Of a DNA stretch of 64,000 bases, positions 12,791 through 24,700 are shown piece after piece (position 1 is the stretch's first letter; each line of letters opens with the position of its first letter). The translations under genes and the position numbers were made by a program. The notes under the pieces are model-generated. The model worked only from the letters and a program-made list of their open reading frames with translations, ran no database searches and had not been told where the DNA came from. The stretch is from Pholis gunnellus. Taxonomy: Eukaryota; Chordata; Actinopteri; Perciformes; Pholidae. The DNA is taken from NCBI GenBank assembly GCA_910591455.2, contig OU342804.1, positions 22,408,484 through 22,472,483 of the forward strand, in the 5' to 3' direction.

Positions 12791-15700
12791 ACTGTATAAT
12801 AGAAATGGTATTATCCTATAAATTAACCTGATCTTCCAAAATTATATCAACAACACCCCCAGATTGAGAATCTGGTCTAACAGAGTCTGTCAGGCTGAAT
12901 GCATTCAAGCTGAAAAAGGCTCAAAGAAAACATGCACCTCCTGAAGTTTACCTCTGTCAACTTCTTGTCACCCACCTATTGTTTTCTTCAGCGGTAACGT
13001 AGCAACAACTGCTCAGTAGCATACTTACGAGCATGTGCCCCCTGAGCAGTGTTGACTGACATTTCTAAACTGCGCTCTCTGACTGTCACCTAAATCAGAC
13101 AAACAAGAGAGGAAGGTAGGAACAGACTCGAGCAGAGCATGTAAAACCAAGAAGCAAGTGTAGTTACATACTGTACACAACATACAGCCTAAAGCAGCCC
13201 AAGCTTATTGGTGTGTGCATGGTATATCTATTGTTCACGTTCTCTTTACTTTGTCACACTGATTTGAAGAACGTAAAGCTGTGTGAGGATTAATGTCAGA
13301 CAGAACATGCAGGCAAGCTGCGAAGTGTGAAGGAGCCCAGGATCTCCACAGTGATGGAAACATGTATTCAGTAGAGCTTGACTAATGACCATGATAACAA
13401 TATTGATATTTGAGAGTTTAAAAATCTTTCAAAGATATACTGTAGCTGACAATAATTTGTATTACGACACTCTTTAAAGGGTTTATAAGTCATAACCTAT
13501 TGCTTACTTAACAGTTGATACATCTTTTACAAATGCTTTAGGTTATAGGTGAAGACATTAATAAAAATGACTTTTGGGCTGCTATGTTGTAAAAAACAAT
13601 GATTTAGCTGGTGAGTCAGTAATAGTTAAGTCGTTAATAGAAGGTCACAGGTTTCCCAAAGATATGCCAGCAGCAAAACTTAAGTCATGAATAAAGGATT
13701 CATGCAACAATTCATCAACATGCAGCAGAGGCCTTATCAGCTCAGTCGTACAATAAGCAGCAACTGGTGGTGCCAGTCGATGTTTCTGGCAGTGTCGTCA
13801 CTTTAGGGCCCTTTTTGTGGAGTGTTTTATGACTTCATTACTGGCACTTAGATCTGAGAACAGTGTTAACTTTGCCCCACAGTGCTATGATGGACTGCCC
13901 ATCTGAGTGGCTTTGACAGGGAAGTCCATATGGACACACATCCTTTAGGCCCTCTGACCGTCTCTGGTGGGTGGACAGTCGGCTCTTCTTGTCTCCACCT
14001 GTGTGGCTACTAATGTTTTTAAGTGACGACTGCAGCCTGCATAGGTATACAGAAGTATTCACAAAGTCACTCGTGCATGAAGACAGACAGATGCAAGACA
14101 AAAGACAGGTTGTGATGTAAATGGTCCAGTGGAGATAGAGACAGCTGTGCAGAAGACAGAGTCATCACGAATGTTTGTGTGTGTGTGTGTGTGTTTGGGG
14201 ATATATATGGATGTGTGTGTTTGTGGATGCACTGGTGAGTATGCTGGAATCCAAACAGCCTCAGGACCAGTAAGGTCATCAGTCAGACCGTGTCCCATCT
14301 GTTTGACAAGAGAAGATCTTGATCATGGAGGAGCTGTACTGTCATCCTACGCTCTAGTTTGCACCCGTTAACAAGCACCCAGGACGCCCTCACCCATCAC
14401 TTCGGGGGCACTTTGAAGGATGCAAATGATAAGAGACGGCACAGCTTTAAGGTCAGAATCAGAGACGGGAACTGGACCACGTCAGTGTTTTCCGCTGACC
14501 ATGTGTCATTGCTGCTGTCATTGGATATGCTTATTAGACAACGACAACATCGTGAAAACTTCTGAATGACATGAATGGAACATGTTAGCCTAGTTCATGG
14601 TAGGATGTGTCTTTTGTGTTATGTTGAGAAGGGAGTAAGTGAAAACCCAGCTTTGGAAGTGGTAAAAAAGGAAACACAGGAAAGAAGCCGGGGAACCAAA
14701 ACAGATATCAAGTGGGCAACCTCCATTACAGATGTTTTGTTGAGTGAGGACCACAACTCTTTAAGGCTCCATTAAAAATGTTGTGTTATCCCTTAATGTT
14801 CACACTTTGCTGCCATATTTTGTATTGATTCTTTTACCTACAGCAGCTCACCAATTAACTCTCAATATATTCAGACCTTTTGTCTGAACAATACTGCAGC
14901 CGAACAAAGGACAATCCCCTCTGCAGCTCCAAAGCTGAATTAATCCAACAACACGTCATGGCGTCAAGAGGAGTCAACCATTAGATAAACAGAGATTCTT
15001 TTTCAACAAAACAGTGCCGCCTTCCTTCAGATGTAACAGCTGAATATATTTGGTGATGAATACAAAAGATGAATCTATTGAACAAAGACAAAATAAAACA
15101 ATGCTGCTCGCCTTCAGAACTCGAAGAAGACATTTGGATCAACAGTAAAATGTCTTCACTGTCACCTCACTATGGATACTTGAGATGAGTTGACAGAAAC
15201 AAATCCTGGTTGCTCACTGTGTCAGCCTTTCGTCGAAAGTTATTATATCTTTTTAAAGGGATATTAAAATGTCTTAATGATCATAAACTACAATGTGCCT
15301 AGTGGGAGTCGACCATGCATAACTGCGCATGTCATTGCCCACCTCATCATCTCTAGAGTTAATGATCTAAAAATGGTACAAAATGCCAAAAATAGCTTTT
15401 AAAAATATGAAGATTGGGGGCTTGCGAGACACATATTGTTATAAGATTTCTTGACTTTAGTGTAGGAGTGCTCCCTTAAGAATCAAGAATAGTTGCATTC
15501 AAGCATTTCTTGCAAATTGTTGTTGAAGTGAAAGTCATTCATTATATCTCTTTTAGCAGATTAATGCAGGTGAATCAACTTGATTTATAATTAACGCAGT
15601 GATGCAGTGGATGAATCCTTATGCCAGCCTAGTAGTTTGTCACTTTCAGGAAATGTGGTGATATTGTGGATTTTGTGAAGCACATAGCTGCTGTCAATCG

Positions 15701-16719
15701 GTGTTTTGTCCAATAAGGGAGCTAATAACGGCTCATTTATTTCCTCCTGGCATGAACCAAATACCAATCCACGTTTAACAATTTGGGTTGTGCCAGTCTT
15801 TAATGTATTCAATTGTACATTCGAATACAAGCTAATTCTCCAATATAACACTGCTCAGTCTGGATCTCACACAAATTAAGATAATTTCAATATTTTATCT
15901 CCAAATTAGAAAAGATCACTTCTGTGGCAAAAGTCTATGAGTTATCTTTTAATACACACCAGACAAACTTTTTTTATGGTTGACTCTCAAATTGCCATTT
16001 CGTATTGGTTTTGCATTTATTTAGCATTCTGCCACTTGGAGGCATGCCAGTGGGCATTTAAGAGACAGTGGTTGCTTGAGACGAACCCAGATGAGGACAA
16101 AAACATTTAGGCATGTGAAACTTTAATGCAATTAAAAGCTAATAAAAAAAAATAAACATTGGATTTATAACTCGTAGCTCTTTATTCCACAATGAAAACA
16201 AGCACAGCTAGACACTGACATTTAAATTTCTACACTAGAACAATAATTCAAATTGTATCTATGACAATGTGGCATACTATTAATTTCAGGATCTTGGGCT
16301 CTTTCATACTTTGGAGCAAAGAAGGGCAAATAATGGCTTGTTCATTGTTTCAGTGGTAAATGTCTCGATGAAGCAAAGGCCATGTGTCATGTTGGACAGG
16401 TGAGCTGCAGAGATTGGAGTTCAGAAATAGTTCATCAAACTTTGCAGGGAAATAAATGGAGTAGTATGACACTGTAGACATCAGACAGCCTGAGAGAACT
16501 GTGAAATATAAAGAAGGGGATAACTAATCATGTGTTGCCTTATCGGCAAGCCTCAACAACGATCAATAAAGACCCCAAATGTCATCTGTTTAAGACACAG
16601 CAACACTTTGACATATCCTCTCAAAACATAGTGTTTAAAGAGCAAAAATCCGATTTAAAAAAACAACCAAACAGACAGAACAATCTTCAATAATTAATAA
16701 CAAAAGGGTGCTAGATCTG
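12791..16719. other. No gene recognised; one (TG)n microsatellite
   Basis: A short (TG)n array lies at 14175-14194. Frames at 13838-14101 and around 14060-14370 overlap the microsatellite and look like translated repeat. CTGCAGCAAGT-like blocks and AT-rich DNA follow. Nothing with splice sites or a known domain was seen. Confidence 0.4.
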
Positions 16720-16812
16720 GAGAACATTGCCAAATTTGACCTGATGGTGTCGTCACTAGATGGAAATTCAGGGAATCACCAAAATCATTGCACAGAAGGA
16801 CAGACCAACCAA
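16720..16812 (+). repeat. Dispersed repeat family R2, short fragment
   Basis: The order CAAATTTGACCTGATGGTG, CACTAGATGGAAATTCAGGG and ATCACCAAAATCATTGCAC matches the family R2 consensus blocks also seen at about 12470-12660. Only about 90 bp survive. Confidence 0.5.
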
Positions 16813-18305
16813 CTTAGCAACCAGAAGTCTACATATACTGTAGGTCTCATTAGGACAGGTTTCATGGTTGGATATGGAGGCAGATTTATTTTTCCATGTG
16901 TATTTTCTTTAATAATTCTATGTTTTGCAGACAACATGTAGCTAACAAAGTATGTTGTTGTTGTGATGGTTCGATGGGATGTTTCAACTCAGCCTGGTCA
17001 GCCAGAACATTTCCCTGTTTTCATAAACAGGATGACGTTGTTGCCTTTGGAGATGGTTGGTTTTGGTGTTGCGACAGAACTTCAAGTATAGGTGTATAGG
17101 TGCAATCCAGTGAAAGCAATTTCCTCTTATCAGTGCTGAGGAAAGGTGTAGTGGTTGTTGTTGGAAGGCCTGAATCACTCAAGCGATGGCGATGGAAGGT
17201 GTACTGCTCACAACTGCAATATATAACCAATGATATATCAACACTCACCTTCAGCTCATTTTTTGTCTTAAACCGGAGCCAGGTATATTGGTTCATCAGC
17301 ATGAAAGATTACATCTATTGCAACTTATGAATGCTTTGCCATGTTTAAAAAGCATCTCTGTCAAGATCTAAAGGGTTCAGGGTGAGATGTGCCTCAGCAA
17401 TTCAGCCAACCTAATTTATTTTTAGAATTCAGTAGGTGTTTCCAGTCCCGGACGGTGCACTGCAACTGTTAACAGTCTTGGAGTCTTCACAGACTTAAAG
17501 ACATCCGATGGAATGCATTGACTTCATGTTTGTAAATCTAATATCTGTGAACATGCCTTTTTCATGCCCTCAGTCCACCCACCTGGCCTTTTCTTGCTCA
17601 CTTTCGTATGTTGGATCATTGTTGCCTCAGACATGCCCTCTCAATGTGTGAGCCTCGTTGAGTTATTTAATCTTGTCTAATCCCTAAAGAGGCTTGAACG
17701 GTTTAAACAACAAAAGCGTGACTTAATGCTGTTTAAGTTTTTTTGCTCTAAAATATGGATGAAATTTACCACATCGTCTTTGATTGATCCTGAATTGGAG
17801 GGTGATACTCTAATGTATAATCCATCAGTGCTGCATTATGTCAACACCACCAACACTGTCATACTGCATGTGTCTACGCCAGTCAGTTCTGAGATCTTAC
17901 ACTATAACTCTTATTCCTTTGTATTTGTTTATTAAAACATTTTTTGAGAACTTTCAACATTAGCCATTTATTTTATCTCCTGATGCTGTTACAGGGATCC
18001 AATTAATTGAATACTGCACTAAAATCGGTCACCTGGGTGGTTACCACTAATCAGGTCGACAACCTGTAATTTGTCCGACCGACCATCAGTAACATATCTG
18101 CTCCTGCTTTTCCTGTGGAATTAACGATATCTTTCCAGCCAGCAATTGCATTTGAATGATTATCTTCCTGCCCTGTTGTTAATATTATATTCTGTGCTGA
18201 ATACACTCCACACTGCCCGCGCACACACCTCATTCAACCCAGACTTTTCATTGATAGAGCTCAATGAGCTGCCCACGAAGATCGTGTACGTGTAATACAG
18301 CTGAT
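16813..18305. other. No gene recognised
   Basis: Overlapping short frames on both strands between 16900 and 17330 have no recognisable domain. No named repeat was found. Confidence 0.4.
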
Positions 18306-18378
18306 CAGATATTCTTATCCAAACAATACAGTGTGATTGTATGACAGATATTCTTATCCAAACAATACAGTGTGATTG
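18306..18378 (+). repeat. Two-copy 34-bp tandem duplication
   Basis: The 34-bp unit beginning CAGATATTCTTATCCAAACA occurs at 18306-18339 and again, identical, at 18345-18378, giving a period of 39 bp. Perfect identity suggests a recent local duplication. Confidence 0.9.
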
Positions 18379-18420
18379 CCGTACATTTTCGTGATTATTC
18401 ATTAGGCCTATTATGAGCTG

Positions 18421-19335
18421 AACAGTGGCTCAGTAGTTGATACTGTCACCTCAAAGCATGAGGGTCCTTGGTCTTTTGGTTTTCATTAGGACTGCCCCTC
18501 TTAGTTGATTAGTCAATTTATCCATTCACTTTTTCAAGCTGAATTACTTATTTTCAAGAAACTTATGTACACATCTCTTGTCAAAACTAGATTTAAAGTG
18601 GTGCTTTTTTTGTAATTCTTCGTAGAGAAACTCACTATCGATTAGATCAACTAATAGATTAGTTGACAAAATTGTGTTAGTCAACTATGAATTTCTTTGG
18701 TCAAGGACAGCCCTAGTTTTCATGCTCCTCTCATGTTTGTGTGTGTTTATTCTGTTTATTCTTGTGTGTGTTTATTCTGGGTGCTCTGGTATCCTTTACA
18801 TTATATATCTGCATCTTCAACCTCAACAGGTCCTTATCATTTAACCATCTGCCAACCGCCAATGGCACTGATGCTATTTAATTTAGAAATCTCACTCACC
18901 TGTGTCTGCATGAACTTACTGCTTCTTAATCGGACAGTTACCACATATTGCCTTACCATTATCTTCCATGCGTATATGAAAGAACTCCACACTTGGCACA
19001 ATCATAATAAGTTCTACTGAAGCATAAAAGAAGCAAATGAAAGTTAAACTTCAGTCATGCGTTGTCACAATTTTATCTTTTTTAAAGTAACCAATTTGGT
19101 TTAACTCACTTATCTTTGACCTGTCTGCTGATCTGTCAAAATGTCACTTGGAGACTTGGAAACGACACAGATCGCAAATACAGTAGCTGTGAATGTGAGT
19201 GTGAGCCCTGTGATTATCCTGGCAGCCTGTCCAAGTTGCTTTAATGCCTTTTGCCCAATGCATGGTGGGATAGACTCCAGCGTGGATTGCAATTACCAAG
19301 TATTGAAAAGGGATGAAAGGATTTGATGGAGGGAT
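18421..19335 (+). mobile_element. Degraded retroposon interrupted by a MITE
   Basis: The left block reads GTGGCTCAGTAGTTGATACT, GTCACCTCAAAGCATGAGGGTC and then the MITE. Directly after the MITE comes GCTCCTCTCATGTTTGTGTG and TCTGGGTGCTCTGGTATCC. A further block at about 19186-19335 reads GTGAATGTGAGTGTGAGCC, TGTGATTATCCTGGCAGCCT, GGTGGGATAGACTCCAGCG and a GGATGAAAGG...GATGGAGGGA tail. In this order the blocks match a widespread teleost retroposon with a (GATG)n-like 3' end, which I believe is RTE-associated. The middle, 18816-19175, is not recognisable. A small duplication of GTGTGTTTATTCTG sits at 18740-18780. Confidence 0.6.
18487..18715 (+). mobile_element. hAT-type MITE with perfect 8-bp target-site duplication
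   Basis: The 229-bp element begins TAGGACTGCCCCTC and ends GGACAGCCCTA, giving imperfect terminal inverted repeats (AGGRCTGYCC). It is flanked by identical 8-bp copies of GTTTTCAT at 18479-18486 and 18716-18723. An 8-bp duplication is the hallmark of hAT transposition. The interior has TTAGTTGATTAGTCAA and GATTAGTTGAC, which partly pair as an inverted repeat. It is too short to encode a transposase and must have been moved in trans. It sits inside an older retroposon, and removing it and one target copy rejoins the host repeat in register. Confidence 0.88.
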
Positions 19336-20389
19336 TTTAAGAGTACTTTCACCCTGGATGTATGTCGGAAAAAAAAATATTTTTGTAGGTTATGCTGGAT
19401 AAGAATCAGAGTTACTTGTGTGCATCAAGTGTGAGCAGACAGCGGCCTGATTGACTGGGTTTGTGATTGATTCATTGTCTGGAGGTATCTGCAGGCAATT
19501 GTTTGACTAGAGCAGTCGTTTCCAAAGACTGATTTTATTCTTACATTCTGTTTCTTTTACTGATGAGAGGAAAAAACATTGCTTGAATCTATTCATTTGG
19601 TATTTAACATGAGTGTATGTTTTCAACAACTCGTGCATAATACAAAGTTGTGATTTATCAAACGTATATTTTCGAAATTACTGTTCAAGATAAATTAAGG
19701 TGATGCAGAAATGGCAGTAAAAATGATCAGGAACTTTAATTTACACACATTTGCTCTTCTCACGATTTATGGATAAGGCCTTTAGTGATTTGTGACTCGA
19801 GTGAGATTTGCACAGGGGAGAGAGACGAGGAAAGAGAATGGAGAGTAGGAGAATTACGTGAATCAGAAAGGTTATTTCAGATGGCGTTCACCAAAAAGAG
19901 AAAAGTGGTCAGCGAGACCAGAGAGAACAGAGTCTTTAACCAAGAATAGACAGACTCTTATAGGTAATTCTTCCCACAGGCAGTTTGAAGCCAGTATCTC
20001 TGATATGTTCAGAGACCGTGGCGATTATTAAAAGCGTTAATGTGAAGCTCCACTACGAGACAAAGCAGAACTCTTTTTAGCAAACGTACCCACTCAAATA
20101 CGAAATGAAGTCACAGATAATAAACAATCTAAGAGCCCAATATGATCAGAATCCTAACACGTTAATTCACTGTCCAACAATGATGTTAACAGAGAGGAAT
20201 AGAGCTGAGACAAGTGGTTTCAATAACAATTAGAAGATGAGAATATAATATCGTGGCTTTTCTGGTTGACCACTTCACACCTGAATGAACTGAATTGAAA
20301 GCTGCAGGGCAATTCAGTGACATTTTTCAAAGGCTTTCTGTTATATAATTTATTCTTTAATCCAGCCCTTATTTTACCTTAATGACGGG
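19336..20389. other. No gene recognised
   Basis: No exon-like or named repeat sequence was seen between the retroposon tail and the SINE. Confidence 0.4.
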
Positions 20390-20563
20390 GCGACCGTGGC
20401 GGTTCGATCCTTGGCTACCACGTGTCCTGTGGCGAAGTGTCCCTGAGCAAGACGCTGAACTCCTAACTGCTCCCCGGGCGCTTCTCAGCAGCCCACTGCT
20501 CCCAATATACCAGGGATGGGTTAAATGCAGAGAATACATTTCCCCACTGTGAGATTAATAAGG
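20390..20563 (+). mobile_element. tRNA-type SINE fragment
   Basis: GCGGTTCGATCCTTGGCT contains a near-consensus RNA polymerase III box B (GGTTCGANNCC). It is followed by a body with TCCCTGAGCAAGACGCTGAA, CTCAGCAGCCCACTGCTCC, GGGATGGGTTAAATGCAGAG and ATTTCCCCACTGTGAGATTA, a sequence order I associate with an abundant teleost SINE. A clear box A is missing, so the head is probably truncated and the copy transcriptionally dead. An AT-rich tail follows to about 20595. Confidence 0.6.
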
Positions 20564-21120
20564 GATTTATCTATTTTATTTATTTTACTTAAAGCGAGAG
20601 AAAAATAAATATTGTTGAGATATTATTTAATTGAACATTCTTTAGTTGATTTGACGGTCAGGTGTTGACTACATACAGACGTTAATACAATTGTTGGCTA
20701 ATTCAATATATATGGGACTAAATCATAGCGCAATTTAGGCATTATTGTGATGTTTGGGACCTTTGCATGAGGAAATTCTCTCTAACTGGACCTCGTTGAA
20801 CTTTAATAGAATACCCCTGCTATATAGGGATCCAGCCAGTGGATAATGGGGAAAGACTCTTACTCCCCATCTTCCAGCCCAGCTACGCTGACCTCATTTG
20901 TTGCAGAAGTGTAATTATAAAATGTTGAATGTGTGATACTGATGGCAGGTCTTTGTTGGGGAATAGTAGGGGCTGACAATTAAATATTCCTTATCCTATT
21001 TCCTTAGCTCGGCAGGTAAGTGATTGTAAATGGTTTTCTTTGATGTTGTTAGGTAATTCATTTGCTGCATATAATCCCTTTTTATTATTTTGCCCACCCT
21101 GTACCAAGCAGATACAGAAT
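20564..21120. other. No gene recognised
   Basis: AT-rich DNA between the SINE and the AT palindrome; no feature supported. Confidence 0.4.
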
Positions 21121-21202
21121 ATATATGCTGTATATATATATATATATATATACAGCATATATACAGCATATATATATATATATATATATATATGCTGTAT
21201 GA
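21117..21202. repeat. (AT)n microsatellite with two nested palindromes
   Basis: GCTGTA at 21127-21132 pairs with TACAGC at 21151-21156 across a TA run. ATACAGCATA at 21161-21170 pairs with TATGCTGTAT at 21191-21200 across a second TA run. Both arms can extrude as cruciforms. The repeated GCTG/CAGC punctuation suggests that inverted duplication accompanied microsatellite growth. Open frames across this block are translated repeat. Confidence 0.9.
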
Positions 21203-21299
21203 TATCAGGCCTTGTATAAAAGTCAGTAATATGAAGCCTGGTAATGAGACAGCACAAGGCAGAGAAGTGTTAGGTTCTGTAAAATTCTGGCCCTCTAGC

Positions 21300-21785
21300 A
21301 CCCTGTGAATAATTAGTCATTATTAAAGGTAGACCATTTTAATATTGAAATCCAGCTTGAATCCCTTGTCATCATTAATTGAATGCACGCTCTAATATGT
21401 CATATCTAATTCATAAGAGAAGTCAAGCTCTTCTCACTGAGCTGTACTTTGCAACGCCCAGGGGGGTATAACAATGGTAACCTAATGCGCCTGGCTATTA
21501 AGTGCATGAAGCTGCTGGATATTAGCTATTATTATCTGTGTTCTTTAGAGCTGTGGGTGTGTCTGTGAGGAGCCAAGCACAAGATCATCTCCATCCAGAT
21601 ACACAATGGCTTTGGCGTTGACATATTGGAGCATAATCATACATTAATTTGCCATTCCAATAATGAAACTACAACCCTAGCACCTAAAGAGATGAAAGAG
21701 GAAAAATGTAACCCCCATAATAATTTCAATCTGCATTGGCCCATCAAAGACATGGCTGAATGATTCAGTGTTTTTAATGTTGTCT
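21300..21785. other. Candidate conserved non-coding element
   Basis: The block is free of recognisable repeats and open frames. It is dense in homeodomain-like cores (TAATTAG, CATTAATTG, TAATTC, CATTAATTTG) mixed with E-box-like and GC-containing words, a texture common in vertebrate developmental enhancers. This is an inference from composition alone; conservation was not tested. Confidence 0.3.
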
Positions 21786-24700
21786 GCATGCCCGTGTCTC
21801 TACTATTTATGCTTGAACAAATATAGTTATATATAGAAGATACGTCATCAGTTTGATGATTGAAAAAAGCAGGAGTGGGCTGTGTCTTTTTCCTGTTAAA
21901 AAGAAGAATTCTTCCTCACTAATTACATAGCTGACCAATTTCAGACGAGCAGCTAGGAGGTGGTGGTCCAATAGTTGTCGAGTGGAAATGACAGACAGCT
22001 GGAGGAGACTATTGCTAAAATATCTCAGTTAAAGTAAACTTTTGAGCACATCACAGAAAAAAATCACAATTTAAATCTAATTTGCAATATTGGTCAGAAA
22101 AATCACAATATGATATTTTTTGAAATGGTTCCATTCTGGTAGATTATTTTGTAACCAGAGCATTTCTACTTTTTACCTTGGGTTCGTCGCGACAGAAAGT
22201 AATATGACCGTGACCTTTTTTTAAAATTAATAAAATCCTGTCTCACATACTATAAATTGCTGTGCCGTGTTTTGGCATCTTGTAAGCCTTTAAAGTCAAT
22301 CATGTAGTACTCCAACCTCCCTGGATGGTAATTTATTGGCACGCTAGTACCTGGAATAAAACATACCCACCATGCATTTTGAACACAGGTCTATTTTCAG
22401 TCTGGATGCTTCTCTCGTCGTATTGCAGGCTAATGCATCAATACTTACATGTGTTGATCTGATGCTTCTTCAGAATAAATGCTGTTACTTTTGATTCCTA
22501 AGTAAAGTTGACCGCTAATCACTTTTAACACATAGCTGAGTGAAACCTTTGCTTTTAATGGCGGTTTCTCCATTCTAGTCATCTATAACTAAATATGTCT
22601 TGTATACTAAGTTTGTTTATGTCTGCATTGTTGTGGATTTGTGCCCCTGTGGGTATGTATAATTACTCAGACATGCAAGGTGACTCACCAAAGAGCCTGG
22701 AGACATAGTGATGTATAAAGAGAAAAAGAGAAAACGAGAAAAGAGATGAGACAGCAGGACAGGGAGACGGGCGGGTGAGAGATTTGAGGGAAGGGAATAT
22801 AAATGATGACATAGTAGTAGTTGCAAAATGAGAGCTTGGCCGTACAATCTTTCATTTGAAATTTCTCACAAATCTAACTGTTTTCTGAGGAGATTGAAGC
22901 CATAAACGGCAAAACTGTAATTATTAATGTAGTTAGTTATAGTAAAGCTACTTCATGAACCGTTAAAAGTAACTCGAGGGTTAAAAACTTCCTGCGTAAC
23001 TGTTTGTACTGTTTGTACTGTGAATAATGCCATATTTCTGCCTGCTTTGTTCCCTGCGTAGTCTTTGACCATTTTTAGCTTTATAGAGCAATGTTTTTAT
23101 GATTGAGTCCCTTTTTTGTTGATTCTCATGCAGGCACGCATGGATAGGCTGTACTTGCATCACCTTCCGATCCACAGCAGAGAGGGCAGTTATTTTTGAG
23201 CCTCTACGAACTACTTTTCTCCCTATTAGCTAATGGACAGTTTCCTGTGAGCCAACTTAGGCAACATCTCAAGTGCCTGTGGGTGTTGAAACCAAACTAT
23301 ATGATTAATGCACATGAACATTAAACATGAGTGAATCAAAGCTTTTATCAAGCAGATCTGAAATGATGATGTAACATGTTGTAACTTGTTTTGGGGCATA
23401 CAGGACGGAAGAATAAGACTGAAGCCTGTGAGAGTATCAACTGAAGCGTCAATCCAACATCTACATGGGCTCAGAGGACTGTACTCATGTATGCTGTATG
23501 CATACTGTATCTGTCAGCTGTGAATGAAATACCTTCTGTCTACATCTCAGTGTATCCTCTATAGTGTCTCTATAACCCCTCTACTCCCTTTCTACACTAT
23601 ACAGCACACACACGCACACACCTTTGTTCCTCTCACACAAGCCCATGCACACACAGTTTCCCTGTTGCACAGTTGCTCACTTCCTTTTCTGTAGCAATTT
23701 TTTTTTGCTATTTATCTCAGCCTCTGTGTGTCTGATATGTGTGTTCCTGTGATCCATGCAGCGCACCATTGTTTTATGATTCTGGGCCAGAGCAATCTAT
23801 GACAACATCACAAGGAGCAGTCACTGCAAATATTGTGGCATATATAATAGAGAGACACAAAGAGACAGACAGAGAGAGAGACGGGGAGAATGTTGATGAA
23901 TAGAGAGATTACAACATGATGTTTTTTAGCTTGTACAGTTAAGAAGATGTGGGACAGACAGTAGTCTGATGATGTTATCTGAGTTAATCTTCGTAATATC
24001 TTTCTGCTATCTGTCTGGGAAATCGATGGAGCATTTTTTCCAATGAGAATCATAGCTTCTCTTTCTCAGGTATGCTTTGTGGAGAGCATGACAAACCTGA
24101 GAGTACCCTTAAAAATATAGGATTTGGTTTTGTATCCTATTCTTATCCAACTTGGGAGTATCCCACGTGGTCTCTTGATGGTTCCTCTAAATTATTCAAA
24201 GCATTTATTTATAAATAAAATCAGACTGGGCCTGTACCCATCTGTCTGGTTCTCTCTCCTGTAACTCCTGTAACCTACCTCCAGCAACCAATCAATCCAA
24301 CCAAGTAAACAACCAGAAAACCCACCAACCAGCCCCAAAACTCCTTGTTTTGTTATGTCCTGCTCATTGTACTTCTCCATAAATCCGACTACCTCTGCCT
24401 CTTTCTCCTTCCTTTTCCAATAATTCCCTCCTACATTTTTTAGGCACGCTTGCGGCTTGGCAATGTCAGTCTGTTTGTGTTTGTTGGTCCACAACTGAAA
24501 TATCTCCACAAACATTAGAAGGATTGCCATTAAAGTTTGTACAGCCACTAATACCAGAGAGTGCTGCCATAGGTCAATAACTGGTTGCTGTTCATGCAAG
24601 AATTGGCTCTTCCGTTGTTAAATCAAAACAAATTCCTCTAAAATAAATGATACGCAGCATAATGCCCTGATTGTGAAATGAACAGACAAGATGCAGGCAA

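Noticed and set aside
20400..20420. Box B-like GGTTCGATCC as a possible tRNA gene
   Set aside because: No box A, no cloverleaf and a SINE body follows; it is a SINE head remnant.
20991..21308. Frames on both strands with Tyr-Ile repeats
   Set aside because: Translation of the (AT)n palindrome.
24192..24599. 135-codon minus-strand frame
   Set aside because: Contains some hydrophobic stretches but no recognisable domain, exon structure or conserved motif.
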